A stretch of DNA of 62,404 nucleotides from Bacteroidetes bacterium UBA4416 (GCA_002390745.1 DGQK01000066.1:1-62404); one strand, 5' to 3'. Positions 6,578 to 16,421 are shown, counted from the stretch's first letter. Translations and numbers: made by a program. Notes: generated by a model from the sequence alone, not told the origin.

Positions 6578-9273
6578 TTATGGAAGACCTGTACAAAGCC
6601 TTTCAGGAAGCGCTTCTTAATACCGGCTACCCTGATCTCGTTCACCTGGCAGACGTAAAAATAAGTACCTTCCGTCACGATCTCTTTCATCTGCATGGAT
6701 TTTCCATCCCACATGATTTTAGGATCCGTGGTTTCGTAGATAAGGTTACCCCAGCGGTTATAGATCTTGAGATCGATGTCTTTTACAAACTTATTGACGA
6801 TAGGCTTGAAGAAATCGTTGACGCCATCGCCGTTGAGCGTGATCACATTCGGCAGCTCGTATTCCGGGCAGTTGTCCACGCAGATCTTCGCGCTTTGCAG
6901 GCTTTCGTTGTTAAAGGAGTCGATGGCCGTAATGGCATAGCAGCCTGCAATGGATTCCAGCTGATCAAAATGGATCACCGTATCGTTGATGGCCATAATG
7001 GAGTCCCAGAGTACCAGTGGCGCATCCTCGGTTTCGGCAAAATAGAGCTTGTATTTGATAGCATCGTCGCTGCACACATGGTTCGGGTTGTTCCAGATGA
7101 GCGACAGGGCCGGCTTCTGGCAATCGGACTGAATGGTGAGGGTCGGAGAGCAAGGCGGTGTGGTATCGATCGGTTTCGCACACACTTCCTGGCTGTAGTT
7201 GAGCAGCGGCCTGTAAATATTAGGATCGGAATATTGCCCTTTCGACAAGACCTTATAGCAATACAAAGCCCCGTTCACCAGCGGGTTGTCGGTATAGCTC
7301 AATGCCGTGGTACTGTCTTTCAGCACAAAGCTGGTTTGGGTCGGATCTTTTTTGTAGATGTAATATTTATAGTTGCCCCATGGCACCTGCTGCTGCCAGC
7401 TCAGGCTAAGCGTATTATCGCTGGAAGCGATCGTAAGGAATACCGACGACGCTTTTTGCCCGTTGCCTACGAACTGCCCGTTGGCATAAAACTCAATTTT
7501 ATAGGTATGCGGAAGCCCTTCCGTATTAATGCCGGTATGAATAAAGGTCGTATCCGTAAGCTGGTTCAACGCTTTGAAATAAGGCTTCGTGATGGATGCT
7601 ACCTGCGTGAAGGTGCCTGTAAAGCCGTCGTGGTGCATCAGCCTGAACTCGTAAGGGCCCGGAACCGCAATCGTATCCAGGGCATTGAATCCCAGCAGCG
7701 GCTTGATCCATCTTACAAAAATGGAGCCTGTAGAAGAGCTTGTCGTCTGCACATCGACATTGATCAGGATCGGCACATCGCGCTTGAGTTGCACGCATAC
7801 CTGCGTAGAGGCATAGCTGAGCGCCCCGTCGTCGTACACAGCTTCCACCACGTAGCTGTAATTGGTTCCCTGCGACAGGCCGTTGCCATTATTCGTATCC
7901 AGGAAGGTGGTATCGTTGATGCCGGTAGTGCAACCGATCTTCGTAAAACCCGACGATGGCGGAACCCCGGTTTCGCATAAGCCATGCACCCAGGGCACAC
8001 AATCCGATTTCCGGTACACGCAATAGGACTTGATCTTATTGCCGGAAATATTCTGGCAGGCCGGTTTTTTCCAGGTCAGCTTTACACTCGTACCCAAAGG
8101 CGTAGCGGTAAAGCTGAGCGGCGGCGGCGCTACCACGGTAATATTAAAGGTTTTGAAATCCACGAGGTTGATGTCCGGATCCTGGTCTTCCGCTTTTACC
8201 GTTACCTGGTAAGGCGACTTGCGAATGTGAGAGCAATTTGTTTGCCAGCTGAACGTTCCGCTCACGGGACTAAAGCCCTGAGCAGAAGCGAAGGTTGCCG
8301 GAGAAGAGGACACATTAAACGGCCCGCCGTTTGCCGTCAGCTTGATCACGTCGTTGTCCGGGTCCGTAGCCAGGATGCCTTTGGTAACAGTGCTTCCGGC
8401 AAGCACACAGGTATCGGTGATGGGCCTGATGTTGGGAGGGTTGTTGTTACACACGCCCACATCCACTTGTAAATCGCGGATCACATAACCCACGAGCCTG
8501 TAGATGCCGTCATTGTCTTTGCGCCATTCCTTAATGAACATGGCAAGGTTATATTCGCCCTGCTGCTGTGGCGAGCACCAGGTAAGCGTACCGGTAGTCG
8601 CATTCACATTATAGGTTCCTCCGGCACCTGTAGCCGGGTAGTTATAACCCGGGCACATCTGGCCGTTGAGGCCGCGGCAATAGGTCAACTCGTAAGACAG
8701 GCTGTCGCCGTCGGGATCGGAAGCGCCCGGATTATGCAGAAAGCATTTGTTCACACAGCCCTTGTCTATCGGCGGAATGGTAAGCACGGGCGAGCTGTTG
8801 GGCCCCATAAAGGTGGAGATCACCAGGTAAGACTCGATGTAGAACACCTGGTTCACAGAGTTCGGAAGATTGATCACACCGGCATTCCGGTTGGGATCCG
8901 TCATGCTCATTTTGTAAGTGCTGGGACCGGGGTACGTATGGTCAATGACATATTCATTCTTCTTGATCGTAGAGGTCAGCGGCTCGCCATCAAAAGGCGG
9001 TTGGCTGGAAGGTCCGCCAGGACAAAGGTTCTTGGTCGTGCCGTTGGTACGCGGTACCACAGCCCTCGTACCGTCGCCGAAATAAAGCGTATCATAGCAG
9101 CGGTCGGCCAGGTTAGGACCGCCGATGTTGGTATAGGTGGTCACCTTGATGCGGTAGGTATAGCCGTAAAGCCAGGTATAGGTAATCTCACCGGCGCGGT
9201 TATGGGTTGCTTCTGCCGTATTAAAAAAACCAATAATAAAAAGAACAAAAAGAAGGTAACGCCACTTAAACAT
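6574..9273 (-). CDS. Type IX-secreted FN3-like surface protein
   Basis: An 899-residue exported protein. Residues 1-22 form a signal peptide ending near TAEATHNRAG. The ATHNRAGEITYTW opening followed by RIKVTTYTNIGG is typical of large Bacteroidota surface proteins. The middle has cadherin/PKD-like and fibronectin type III-like beta domains (GTSVKLTWKKP, GTNYSYVVEAVY). The last 85 or so residues are a gliding-motility-type (CHU_C, type B) sorting domain: NVITLNGDGVNDFFKP, KIYNRWGNLIYET, GTYFYV. These direct outer-membrane translocation by the type IX system. Likely role: adhesion or another cell-surface function. It overlaps the downstream histidine kinase gene by 4 nt. Confidence 0.88.
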   Translation of the reverse strand: MFKWRYLLFVLFIIGFFNTAEATHNRAGEITYTWLYGYTYRIKVTTYTNIGGPNLADRCYDTLYFGDGTRAVVPRTNGTTKNLCPGGPSSQPPFDGEPLTSTIKKNEYVIDHTYPGPSTYKMSMTDPNRNAGVINLPNSVNQVFYIESYLVISTFMGPNSSPVLTIPPIDKGCVNKCFLHNPGASDPDGDSLSYELTYCRGLNGQMCPGYNYPATGAGGTYNVNATTGTLTWCSPQQQGEYNLAMFIKEWRKDNDGIYRLVGYVIRDLQVDVGVCNNNPPNIRPITDTCVLAGSTVTKGILATDPDNDVIKLTANGGPFNVSSSPATFASAQGFSPVSGTFSWQTNCSHIRKSPYQVTVKAEDQDPDINLVDFKTFNITVVAPPPLSFTATPLGTSVKLTWKKPACQNISGNKIKSYCVYRKSDCVPWVHGLCETGVPPSSGFTKIGCTTGINDTTFLDTNNGNGLSQGTNYSYVVEAVYDDGALSYASTQVCVQLKRDVPILINVDVQTTSSSTGSIFVRWIKPLLGFNALDTIAVPGPYEFRLMHHDGFTGTFTQVASITKPYFKALNQLTDTTFIHTGINTEGLPHTYKIEFYANGQFVGNGQKASSVFLTIASSDNTLSLSWQQQVPWGNYKYYIYKKDPTQTSFVLKDSTTALSYTDNPLVNGALYCYKVLSKGQYSDPNIYRPLLNYSQEVCAKPIDTTPPCSPTLTIQSDCQKPALSLIWNNPNHVCSDDAIKYKLYFAETEDAPLVLWDSIMAINDTVIHFDQLESIAGCYAITAIDSFNNESLQSAKICVDNCPEYELPNVITLNGDGVNDFFKPIVNKFVKDIDLKIYNRWGNLIYETTDPKIMWDGKSMQMKEIVTEGTYFYVCQVNEIRVAGIKKRFLKGFVQVFHK

Positions 9274-9459
9274 GTTGTCTATAATTAAATATTTTGAGGA
9301 TGTTCTGACCGAGTATTTAAAGGTACAAAAAAAACCTAACGGGAGCGTTAAATTACGGATTTTACAAGTAAAAGGAATATCGCCTGCAAAGTCAAATTTT
9401 TCGCTGACTTTATTTTATAATAATTTAACGAAAATGCCGCCCTGCAACGCTTTTAGTAG

Positions 9460-9467
9460 TAATTTTG
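9460..9467 (+). promoter_or_regulatory. Possible -7 box of kup
   Basis: TAATTTTG matches the Bacteroidota -7 consensus TAnnTTTG and lies 22 nt before the kup start codon, which would leave a leader of about 15 nt. The -33 position has no good TTTG. It is the only recognisable signal in the 216-nt gap 9274-9489. Confidence 0.35.
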
Positions 9468-9489
9468 TGGTTTAATTCAATTCATATAC

Positions 9490-11442
9490 ATGGGCTCTCA
9501 TCATCATGGCCATTTGAGTAAAGTGACTGCGGCCGGTTTGTTAGTTACACTCGGCATTATTTACGGCGACATTGGAACTTCCCCCCTCTATGTGATGAAG
9601 GCCATTGTCGGCGATGGCCCTATCAACGCGGAGGTGATCCTTGGAGGTATGTCGCTGGTGTTCTGGACCCTTACCCTGCAAACTACCATTAAGTATGTCA
9701 TCTTTACACTGAGGGCCGACAATAAAGGGGAAGGCGGTATTTTCTCGCTCTATGCCCTCATCAAAAAAGCCAAGCGCAAATGGCTGATCTTTCCGGCCAT
9801 CATCGGCGGCTGCTGCATCCTGGGAGAAGGCATCATCACGCCTCCTATCTCTGTGGCCTCTGCCGTAGAGGGTCTAAAACTGATTCCACGTTTCAGCCAC
9901 ATCCACACCATCCCCATCGTCATTGCCATCATCACCGTGCTGTTTTTCATCCAGCAGTTTGGCACCAAGTTCATCGGTAAATTTTTCGGGCCCGTTATGC
10001 TGGTATGGTTCCTCACCCTCGGCACCATGGGCGTGATCAGCCTCTCGCACGACTTTACCGTTCTGAAAGCCCTCAATCCATACTACGGCCTGCACCTGCT
10101 GTTTACACACAAAGGCGCCTTCTGGCTCCTCGGCGCGGTGTTCCTTTGCACCACCGGTGCCGAGGCCCTCTATTCCGACATGGGGCACTGCGGCCGCCAG
10201 AATATCCGCATCAGCTGGATTTTTGTGAAATCCATGCTTGTGCTCAACTACATGGGCCAAACGGCCTGGCTCATCTCCAACGACGGCAAGCTGCTCGACG
10301 GCGACAATCCCTTTTATGCCATCATGCCCGAATGGTTCCTCCCTGTGGGAATCGGCATTGCCACCATCGCCACCGTCGTAGCTTCCCAGGCTTTGATCAG
10401 CGGGTCCTTCACCCTCATCAACGAGGCGATGCGCCTCAACTTCTGGCCGAAGGTGGAGATCAAGTACCCGACCGATCTGAAAGGACAGATGTACATCCCA
10501 TCCATCAACTGGCTGCTCTACATCGGCTGCATCTTCATCGTATGGTTCTTCAAAGAGTCGAAGGAAATGGAAGCTGCCTACGGGCTCACCATCATCCTGG
10601 GCATGATCATGTCCTCGCGCCTGCTGGCTTTTTTCATGCGCCTCAAAAAATACCCGCGCCTCTTTATTTATGTGTTTGTAGTGGTTTACATCATCGTGGA
10701 AGGCTCTTTCCTGATCGCGAACCTCGAAAAATTCCCGAAAGGCGGCTACATCACCCTGCTGATCGCCCTGTTCCTGGCTTCGGTGATGGGCTGCTGGTAC
10801 ATGGCCAAGCTCATCAGGCAACGCTATACCGACATTGTTCCTCTGGCCAACTACAAGCAGATGCTCGTCGACCTCAGCTCCGACCCATCGATCCAGAAAT
10901 ACGCCACACACCTCATCTACATGACCAGTGCCAACAATCCCGCCACCATCGAGTCGAAAGTGATCTACTCCATCTTGCAGAAGCGGCCCAAGAAAGCCGA
11001 TGTGTACTGGTTTGTGCACGTGGATGTGGTGGATGAGCCTTACCGCATGGACTATAAGGTGACGCACATTGCCAGCGAGGACATTATCCGCATCGATTTC
11101 CGGCTGGGCTTCCGGGTAGCGCCTAAGATCAACCTCATGTTCAGGCATGTGGTGGCCGATATGGTGAAGAACAAAGAAGTGGATATTACAAGCCGCTACG
11201 AATCCCTGAACAAAAATAATGTGATCGGCGATTTCAAATTCGTGGTGCTGGAAAAATTCCTGTCGTACGAGAACGACCTGCCATTCTTCGAGAAGATGAT
11301 CCTGAATGTGTACTTCCTGCTCAAACGCCTGAGCTTAAGCGAAGCCAAGGCATTCGGCCTGGACAGCAGCTCTGTGAAAATCGAAAAATTCCCGATGATC
11401 ATCAGCAAACCCAAAGAGCTTCATCTTAAACGCATTGAATAA
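9490..11442 (+). CDS. kup: Kup-family potassium transporter
   Basis: Integral-membrane potassium/proton symporter of the HAK/KUP/KT family, 650 residues against 622 in E. coli. The diagnostic GDIGTSPLY is at 26-34. About twelve helices fill the first 450 residues (including GEGIITPPISVASAVEGL and GTKFIGKFFGPVMLVWF), followed by a cytoplasmic C-terminal domain. The extreme N-terminus carries a natural histidine cluster (GSHHHGHLSK). The stop codon overlaps the TTG start of the next gene by 8 nt, so the two are probably co-transcribed. Confidence 0.95.
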   Translation: MGSHHHGHLSKVTAAGLLVTLGIIYGDIGTSPLYVMKAIVGDGPINAEVILGGMSLVFWTLTLQTTIKYVIFTLRADNKGEGGIFSLYALIKKAKRKWLIFPAIIGGCCILGEGIITPPISVASAVEGLKLIPRFSHIHTIPIVIAIITVLFFIQQFGTKFIGKFFGPVMLVWFLTLGTMGVISLSHDFTVLKALNPYYGLHLLFTHKGAFWLLGAVFLCTTGAEALYSDMGHCGRQNIRISWIFVKSMLVLNYMGQTAWLISNDGKLLDGDNPFYAIMPEWFLPVGIGIATIATVVASQALISGSFTLINEAMRLNFWPKVEIKYPTDLKGQMYIPSINWLLYIGCIFIVWFFKESKEMEAAYGLTIILGMIMSSRLLAFFMRLKKYPRLFIYVFVVVYIIVEGSFLIANLEKFPKGGYITLLIALFLASVMGCWYMAKLIRQRYTDIVPLANYKQMLVDLSSDPSIQKYATHLIYMTSANNPATIESKVIYSILQKRPKKADVYWFVHVDVVDEPYRMDYKVTHIASEDIIRIDFRLGFRVAPKINLMFRHVVADMVKNKEVDITSRYESLNKNNVIGDFKFVVLEKFLSYENDLPFFEKMILNVYFLLKRLSLSEAKAFGLDSSSVKIEKFPMIISKPKELHLKRIE

Positions 11443-12466
11443 GCCCTGTATTGCAAGGCTTCTTTTTGCCGCCTTGTGTTGCATCTCTATCCTGTTACCG
11501 TCGTGCCAAAAGCATACGGCGGAAGCTTCCTTTTACTTCTGGCGGACAAAGGCCGTTTTATCGCCGGGAGAACGTGAGGCACTGAAAACCTATGGCGTAA
11601 AGACGCTGTACGTCCGCTTCTTCGACGTAGACACGCGGGACGAACAAAGCGGGCCGGAGCCCCTGGGTGTGGCCGACAGCCTGGATCGCCTGCCGCAACA
11701 GCTTTCCGTGATCCCGGTGGTGTTCATCACCAATCGCACATTCCTGCGAATGAAGCATGATACCGAAGCTGTTCTTCTGGCCCGCAGAGTCCTGAAAAAA
11801 ATCAATGGCCTGCGCGCCTCATACCCTGAGCTGCAAATCGATTGCGACTGGTCGGACAAAACAAAGGCCCGCTATTTTCTGTTTCTAAGGTCCTTAAAGC
11901 CAGAGTTGCCTGCACACGTGAAGTTGACGGCCACGATCCGCCTGCACCAGGTGAAGTACCCGGTACGCACCGGCGTGCCACCGGTAGACGGCGGCATGCT
12001 GATGTTTTATAACATGGGCAGGCTACAGGATGCCGATGCCCCGAACTCTATTTTTGATGCCTCTACAGCCTCGGCATATTTACCGTATGTGAAAAGCTAC
12101 ACGCTTCATCTGGATGCGGCCCTGCCGGTATTTCGCTGGTACGTGCATTACCGAAACGGACAGGTAAAAGGGCTTGTGACAAAAAAACATCTGCCCGACA
12201 TCGGAGATACTTCTTATTTTTACAGCAGCGCCAAAGCAAGTTATGTGCTTAAAAGGGCGGGCGTTCTCAACGGCGTTTCGTATGAGGCAGGAGATGCCTT
12301 AAAGTACGAAGCCCTCGACGATGCCGCGCTGCTGGATGCTGCGAAGCTCCTGCAAGAGAGCCTGCCTGACGCAAACAGGCGGATTGCACTATACGACCTC
12401 GACGTTATTAATTTAAGCTACTATGAAAGCAACACCCTTCAAGGCCTTTTTTCTACCTTCCGTTAG
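11435..12466 (+). CDS. Uncharacterised lipoprotein, possible TIM-barrel glycosidase
   Basis: A 343-residue protein starting at TTG, the only start that gives a complete lipoprotein signal (LLFAALCCISILLPSC). It overlaps the kup stop by 8 nt. The mature part alternates beta strands and helices in a TIM-barrel rhythm: LYVRFFDVD, SVIPVVFIT, QIDCDWSDKTKARYFLFL, KLTATIRL, GMLMFYNMG. The acidic DCDW at the end of a strand resembles active-site acids of glycoside-hydrolase barrels, but no named family can be assigned. It overlaps the next gene by 44 nt. From memory, this pair recurs in Bacteroidota, suggesting a shared envelope function. Confidence 0.7.
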   Translation: MNKPCIARLLFAALCCISILLPSCQKHTAEASFYFWRTKAVLSPGEREALKTYGVKTLYVRFFDVDTRDEQSGPEPLGVADSLDRLPQQLSVIPVVFITNRTFLRMKHDTEAVLLARRVLKKINGLRASYPELQIDCDWSDKTKARYFLFLRSLKPELPAHVKLTATIRLHQVKYPVRTGVPPVDGGMLMFYNMGRLQDADAPNSIFDASTASAYLPYVKSYTLHLDAALPVFRWYVHYRNGQVKGLVTKKHLPDIGDTSYFYSSAKASYVLKRAGVLNGVSYEAGDALKYEALDDAALLDAAKLLQESLPDANRRIALYDLDVINLSYYESNTLQGLFSTFR

Positions 12467-14639
12467 CCTCCTGGCCTTCGCGGCCCTCACAGCCCTGGCT
12501 TGCGCCGGCGGCGACTGGGACGGCAGCGAAGGCTCCATGTTCACGCCGCACATCATCAACCAGAAACAATCGGTGGCTTTTTTCCGCACGCTGGAAACGC
12601 CGTTTTACGACGGCTACGATGACGATCGCGGCAGCGCCTTCCACACGCAGAACAGCAAGGAGTGGGACGGTTTCTTTGAGAACAAGGTAAGCCCCGAAGC
12701 CATTAACTACTGGCTGTATGATGCCTCTCTGGCACAGATCGATCAGATGATCTTCGAACTCAAGGGCAAAACGGCCAACCTCGACGAGCTCTCCAGAAAA
12801 TACAGCTTGAAAACAACGGCTCCCGCTGCGAAAGCGAATTCTTTTTTATACTATACCGGCTTCGCCCGCCGCAACGAAACCATTGCCAAACCGGCAGATA
12901 CCTGGGACAGCCAGGCCGCCGCTGTACCTGTTGCCAACATCGCGCAGCAAATCGCAGGCGGCTTGAATTTTTACGCCAAAGCAGCCGATCCTTACCTGAA
13001 GGAGCGCTATGCCTTCCAGCTGGAACGGCTCTACTTTTTTAATAAGGAATACGAGAAGACGATTTTGTTTTTCAATGAAAACGAAAAATTTTTTACGACA
13101 GGCAACAGCATGAAATGGAGGAGCCTGGGCTATAAAGCCGCCGCCCTCTACCGGCAGAAAAAATACGCGGAGTCGAATGTGCTGTATGCCACGATCTTCG
13201 ACCGTTATGAGCCGATGCGGAAATCAGCCTACCTCTCGTTTCATCCCCTGCCGAAAGCAGAATGGGAGCAATGCCTGGCCCTTGCCAAGAGCACGCACGA
13301 CAAAGAAGTGCTGTGGCAGCTCAAAGGCTTGTATGGTAATGAGGTGGAAGCCATGAGGGAAATCCTGAAGCTGAATCCTTCTTCCCCCCTCGCCGACCTG
13401 CTCCTGGTACGGGCAGTAAACATTGAAGAGTGGAACATGGAATCGGAAAGCTACGAAGCAAAAAAAACAGGCAAGGCGTATTCCGTGAACAGGAACCTGC
13501 TGGCTTTTCTCAATGAAACCTCTGCCACCATCCAATCGCCGAATGCGGCAGCCTGGCACCTGGCAGCAGCCTACCTCAACGACATGCAGGGCGATTATGC
13601 CCAGGCGGAAATACAGATGAAACGTGCGGAAAAATTAAAGGCCAATAGCCCGTTCACCAAAGCACAATACCACCTTATCGCCGTATATGGCTCTTTGAAA
13701 AAAATCACAGACATGAATGAGAAGCAGGAAACGGCCCTGCTGAACGATCTGAAAATCCTGTTCAGCAAGGAAACCGGAGCGCTCGATAATTTCCGGAGCA
13801 ACAAAGCCCGCACCTGGACCCGCCGCACGTTGGCGGAGCTTTACCTGAAAAAAGGCGAAGCGGAAAAGGCGGAGCTCATTTTTCCGGGTATCGACCCCAG
13901 GCAATTCAACACCACAGAGCACATCCAAAAAATGATCGCCTACTATGAAAAGGCGAATCCTTCCGCTTTTGAAAAACTATTCTTCGAGCAGGCATTCCTG
14001 CAGAAGCAAGACTACCAGGAGCTCCTGGGCATTCGCTATGCCCAGCAGGACAAGCTGGAAGAAGCCCTCGCCGCCCTGAAAGCAGCCGGCAACAAGGAAA
14101 CGCTTTATGGGAACCCCTTCACCATACACATTAAAGACTGCCACGACTGCGACCATGCCGCCGTACAGAAAACCAAATACACCAAGGCCTCTTTCGTAGA
14201 GAAAATGATCGAAATGAAAGGGATTGCGCAGAATAAACCCGCCGAGGCTGCCCAGAATTATTTCCTGGTAGCGAATGGCTTCTATAACATGACCTATTTT
14301 GGAAATGCGCGCCTTTTCTACGACAACCGCGTGGACAATACAATCTACAATTACGAGCATGCGGTGACGCCTGAGGAAAACAGCGACCTGGCATTGAAAT
14401 ACTATTTACTGGCTCTACAAAACACAACGGATAAGGAGTTCAAAGCCAAGTGCACCTTCATGGCTGCTAAATGCGAGCAGAACGCTTTCTTCATGAACAT
14501 GCCTGCCAACTACAAAGGCGATTTCAAATCGGGAGCGTATTTCGCTACCCTGAAAAAAGACTACAGCGCCACAAAGTATTACCAGGAGATCATCCGGGAA
14601 TGTGGCTATTTCAGGACCTACCTTGGTGGCAGACGTTGA
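12423..14639 (+). CDS. Uncharacterised TPR-like exported protein
   Basis: A 738-residue protein with an N-terminal signal, LLAFAALTALACAGGDWD, that looks like a lipoprotein site at ALAC. The mature part is helical and repetitive: FYAKAADPYLKERYAFQLERLYFFNKEYEKTI and later MQGDYAQAEIQMKRAEKLKAN are TPR-like. No catalytic motif is recognised. The ATG lies 44 nt inside the preceding lipoprotein gene, so the two are translationally linked. Its 3' end overlaps the convergent NUDIX gene by 22 nt. Most likely an envelope scaffold working with the preceding protein; function unknown. Confidence 0.72.
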   Translation: MKATPFKAFFLPSVSLLAFAALTALACAGGDWDGSEGSMFTPHIINQKQSVAFFRTLETPFYDGYDDDRGSAFHTQNSKEWDGFFENKVSPEAINYWLYDASLAQIDQMIFELKGKTANLDELSRKYSLKTTAPAAKANSFLYYTGFARRNETIAKPADTWDSQAAAVPVANIAQQIAGGLNFYAKAADPYLKERYAFQLERLYFFNKEYEKTILFFNENEKFFTTGNSMKWRSLGYKAAALYRQKKYAESNVLYATIFDRYEPMRKSAYLSFHPLPKAEWEQCLALAKSTHDKEVLWQLKGLYGNEVEAMREILKLNPSSPLADLLLVRAVNIEEWNMESESYEAKKTGKAYSVNRNLLAFLNETSATIQSPNAAAWHLAAAYLNDMQGDYAQAEIQMKRAEKLKANSPFTKAQYHLIAVYGSLKKITDMNEKQETALLNDLKILFSKETGALDNFRSNKARTWTRRTLAELYLKKGEAEKAELIFPGIDPRQFNTTEHIQKMIAYYEKANPSAFEKLFFEQAFLQKQDYQELLGIRYAQQDKLEEALAALKAAGNKETLYGNPFTIHIKDCHDCDHAAVQKTKYTKASFVEKMIEMKGIAQNKPAEAAQNYFLVANGFYNMTYFGNARLFYDNRVDNTIYNYEHAVTPEENSDLALKYYLLALQNTTDKEFKAKCTFMAAKCEQNAFFMNMPANYKGDFKSGAYFATLKKDYSATKYYQEIIRECGYFRTYLGGRR

Positions 14640-15097
14640 TCCGTGCTTAAAATCCCTACAAGCTCTTCGATGAAAGCTCCCTGCGCCGGTAAGATTTTAA
14701 CAAGTGCTTCCGGGATGCCAAACCACGCTGCCTTGTCAATCTCAGGAAAGCGCTGCATCTTCCCCGACTTTGGCGGCCAGGGCATTTCGAAGGTGTTGCT
14801 TTTTAATGTACTCAGCTCAAAATCGCTTTCCAGCGCCCAGGCATGTACCAGCTTCCCTCCTTTTTGCTTAACGGGTGTGAGCCTGAGAAATGTTCCTTCC
14901 GGCTGCATCCCTGTTTCTTCGGCAAATTCACGCTTGGCTGCCTGGAGCAAATCTTCTTCTGCACCGGGCTCTCCTTTAGGAATGGTCCAGGCGCCCTCGT
15001 CTTTACGCGCATAGAAGGGGCCTCCGGGGTGCACGAGCAGCACCTCCAGCGCCTTCTGATGGTAGCGGTACACTAAAATGCCGGCGCTTTGTTTCAT
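14618..15097 (-). CDS. NUDIX hydrolase
   Basis: A 159-residue cytoplasmic NUDIX protein. The Nudix box is GEPGAEEDLLQAAKREFAEE followed by TG, fitting Gx5Ex7REUxEExGU. The opening QSAGILVYRYHQKALEVLLVHPGG and WTIPKGE are typical of the subgroup that hydrolyses diadenosine polyphosphates or nucleoside diphosphate derivatives, but the substrate cannot be read from sequence. The gene is convergent with the preceding TPR-like gene and overlaps its 3' end by 22 nt, leaving no room for a terminator between them. Confidence 0.92.
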   Translation of the reverse strand: MKQSAGILVYRYHQKALEVLLVHPGGPFYARKDEGAWTIPKGEPGAEEDLLQAAKREFAEETGMQPEGTFLRLTPVKQKGGKLVHAWALESDFELSTLKSNTFEMPWPPKSGKMQRFPEIDKAAWFGIPEALVKILPAQGAFIEELVGILSTDQRLPPR

Positions 15098-15339
15098 CGT
15101 TTCTTTTATAAAAATCCTGCAAACTGCGTGATCTAAAAATAGCTGATTTTATCTACAATTCGCCCGGGCTCTGTGGAATTGTACGAACAGGAAATAGAAA
15201 TTCCGCCACACAACCGGCTGGAAAATAATTTTTTTGCCGGGCACGTTCTTATCAAATGCCTCTATGAAACCGGTAAGGTTGTCCATTTCGTTGCTACCGG
15301 TTCTTCAAAACAGTTATTCATCTTTTAAATCCAAAACCC

Positions 15340-15648
15340 ATGAAAAATTTAGTAATAGCGATCGGGGCGTTCATGCTAATGCTTAACATCGATTTGAATG
15401 CCGGAGCTGACCCGGGAAGGCCGGGCAACGAAAACACCTATTGTGCTGAGTTGAAAAACGATAAGCTCGTCATCATGCGCGATGGCGAAGTCCTGACAAA
15501 TGACATTGTGTTTGAAAATGGCGTAGAGCTGAAAACAGATGGAAGGGTCATCTATCCCAACGGATTAAAGGCAACGATGAAAGCCGGCGAATGCGTGGAT
15601 AAAACGGGGCTGATCAGCTCGCCTGCCAAACAAGAAGCTAAAAACTAG
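15340..15648 (+). CDS. Small secreted protein, DUF6799-like
   Basis: A 102-residue protein with a signal peptide (MKNLVIAIGAFMLMLNIDLNAGA) and a compact domain with YCAELKNDKLVIMRDGE, then DGRVIYPNG, then AGECVDKTG. This resembles the Bacteroidota DUF6799 domain, known from memory only. Two cysteines could form a disulfide in the periplasm. The function is unknown. It ends just before a strong shared terminator hairpin. Confidence 0.7.
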   Translation: MKNLVIAIGAFMLMLNIDLNAGADPGRPGNENTYCAELKNDKLVIMRDGEVLTNDIVFENGVELKTDGRVIYPNGLKATMKAGECVDKTGLISSPAKQEAKN

Positions 15649-15679
15649 CTTCCTCAAGCGGAAAAAGACAAGCATAAAA

Positions 15680-15755
15680 AAAGACTGCCTCTTAAGGTCC
15701 TGAACGATCATAACTGCCATTGGACAGGATGACTTCAGCCGCTGAGGCAGTCTTT
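15680..15755. terminator. Bidirectional terminator with 52-nt loop
   Basis: A perfect 12-bp stem, AAAGACTGCCTC (15680-15691) with GAGGCAGTCTTT (15744-15755), is flanked by A- and T-rich runs. It lies between the convergent DUF6799-like and DUF2911 genes and ends 18 nt before the latter's stop. The 52-nt insert between the arms is unusually long and has some self-complementarity (GTCC/GGAC). Confidence 0.6.
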
Positions 15756-15772
15756 CTGATTTTAAGGCTGGT

Positions 15773-16273
15773 TTATTTAACGGAAACCGGCACTTCTATT
15801 TTTTCCCAGATGAGGGAGAAGCTGTTATTGCCCAAGCTGTATTTCAGCCGTTCTGCTGATGGCGCAACAGCGTGCGGCTTCACCGTCACACGCAGGGCGT
15901 CGTCGCTTTCCTTGTAATCGTAAGCACCCCATTGCTTAGCGGTTTTATTGAAAATAATGGTCCACTCTTTATCTCCCGGAATGGCAAAAAAGCTATAAGT
16001 GCCGGCAGGCAGCTGCTTGCCTTCCACTGTAATCGCTTTGTCGGTGGTAAAAACGGTTGCCTCGTTGGCGCCTGCCCTCCATACTTTGCCATAAGGCACC
16101 AGATCGCCCCAGATCTTACGCCCTTTCACGGCCGGGCTTCCGTAATTAATGCTGATGTTGGCCCCTGCTACTTTCCCGCTAACGCTGTCGCGCGGGCTGG
16201 CTACCGGCTTTTGAGCCTGGGCTGTTGCAAGCCCGCAGATAATCGCTACTAAAAAGGTAATGAGTTTTTTCAT
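15773..16273 (-). CDS. DUF2911 domain secreted protein
   Basis: A 166-residue protein with a signal peptide (MKKLITFLVAIICGLATAQA). The DUF2911 core holds family landmarks: SINYGSPAVKGRKIWGDLVP, YGKVWRAGANEATVF, and LPAGTYSFFAIPG. The domain is a beta-rich fold of unknown function, common in Bacteroidota, sometimes attached to peptidases. Here it stands alone and convergent with the preceding gene. No catalytic residues are recognised. Confidence 0.9.
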   Translation of the reverse strand: MKKLITFLVAIICGLATAQAQKPVASPRDSVSGKVAGANISINYGSPAVKGRKIWGDLVPYGKVWRAGANEATVFTTDKAITVEGKQLPAGTYSFFAIPGDKEWTIIFNKTAKQWGAYDYKESDDALRVTVKPHAVAPSAERLKYSLGNNSFSLIWEKIEVPVSVK

Positions 16274-16421
16274 GGATTCAAGGTTTAGAATGACGCTTAA
16301 AGGTAGAGCTTTTTGACAAGACCTCGCCTGCGAATGAGTGAAGCCCTCTCATTTTAACGTTAATTGACAATCGCCATTCATCATGCCGCATTTTACAAAT
16401 AATAAGCCCTACTTTTATCGT

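Noticed and set aside
9874..11148. Long antisense open frame under kup
   Set aside because: A histidine- and aspartate-rich composition with no domain, as expected from the complement of a GC-rich membrane-protein gene.
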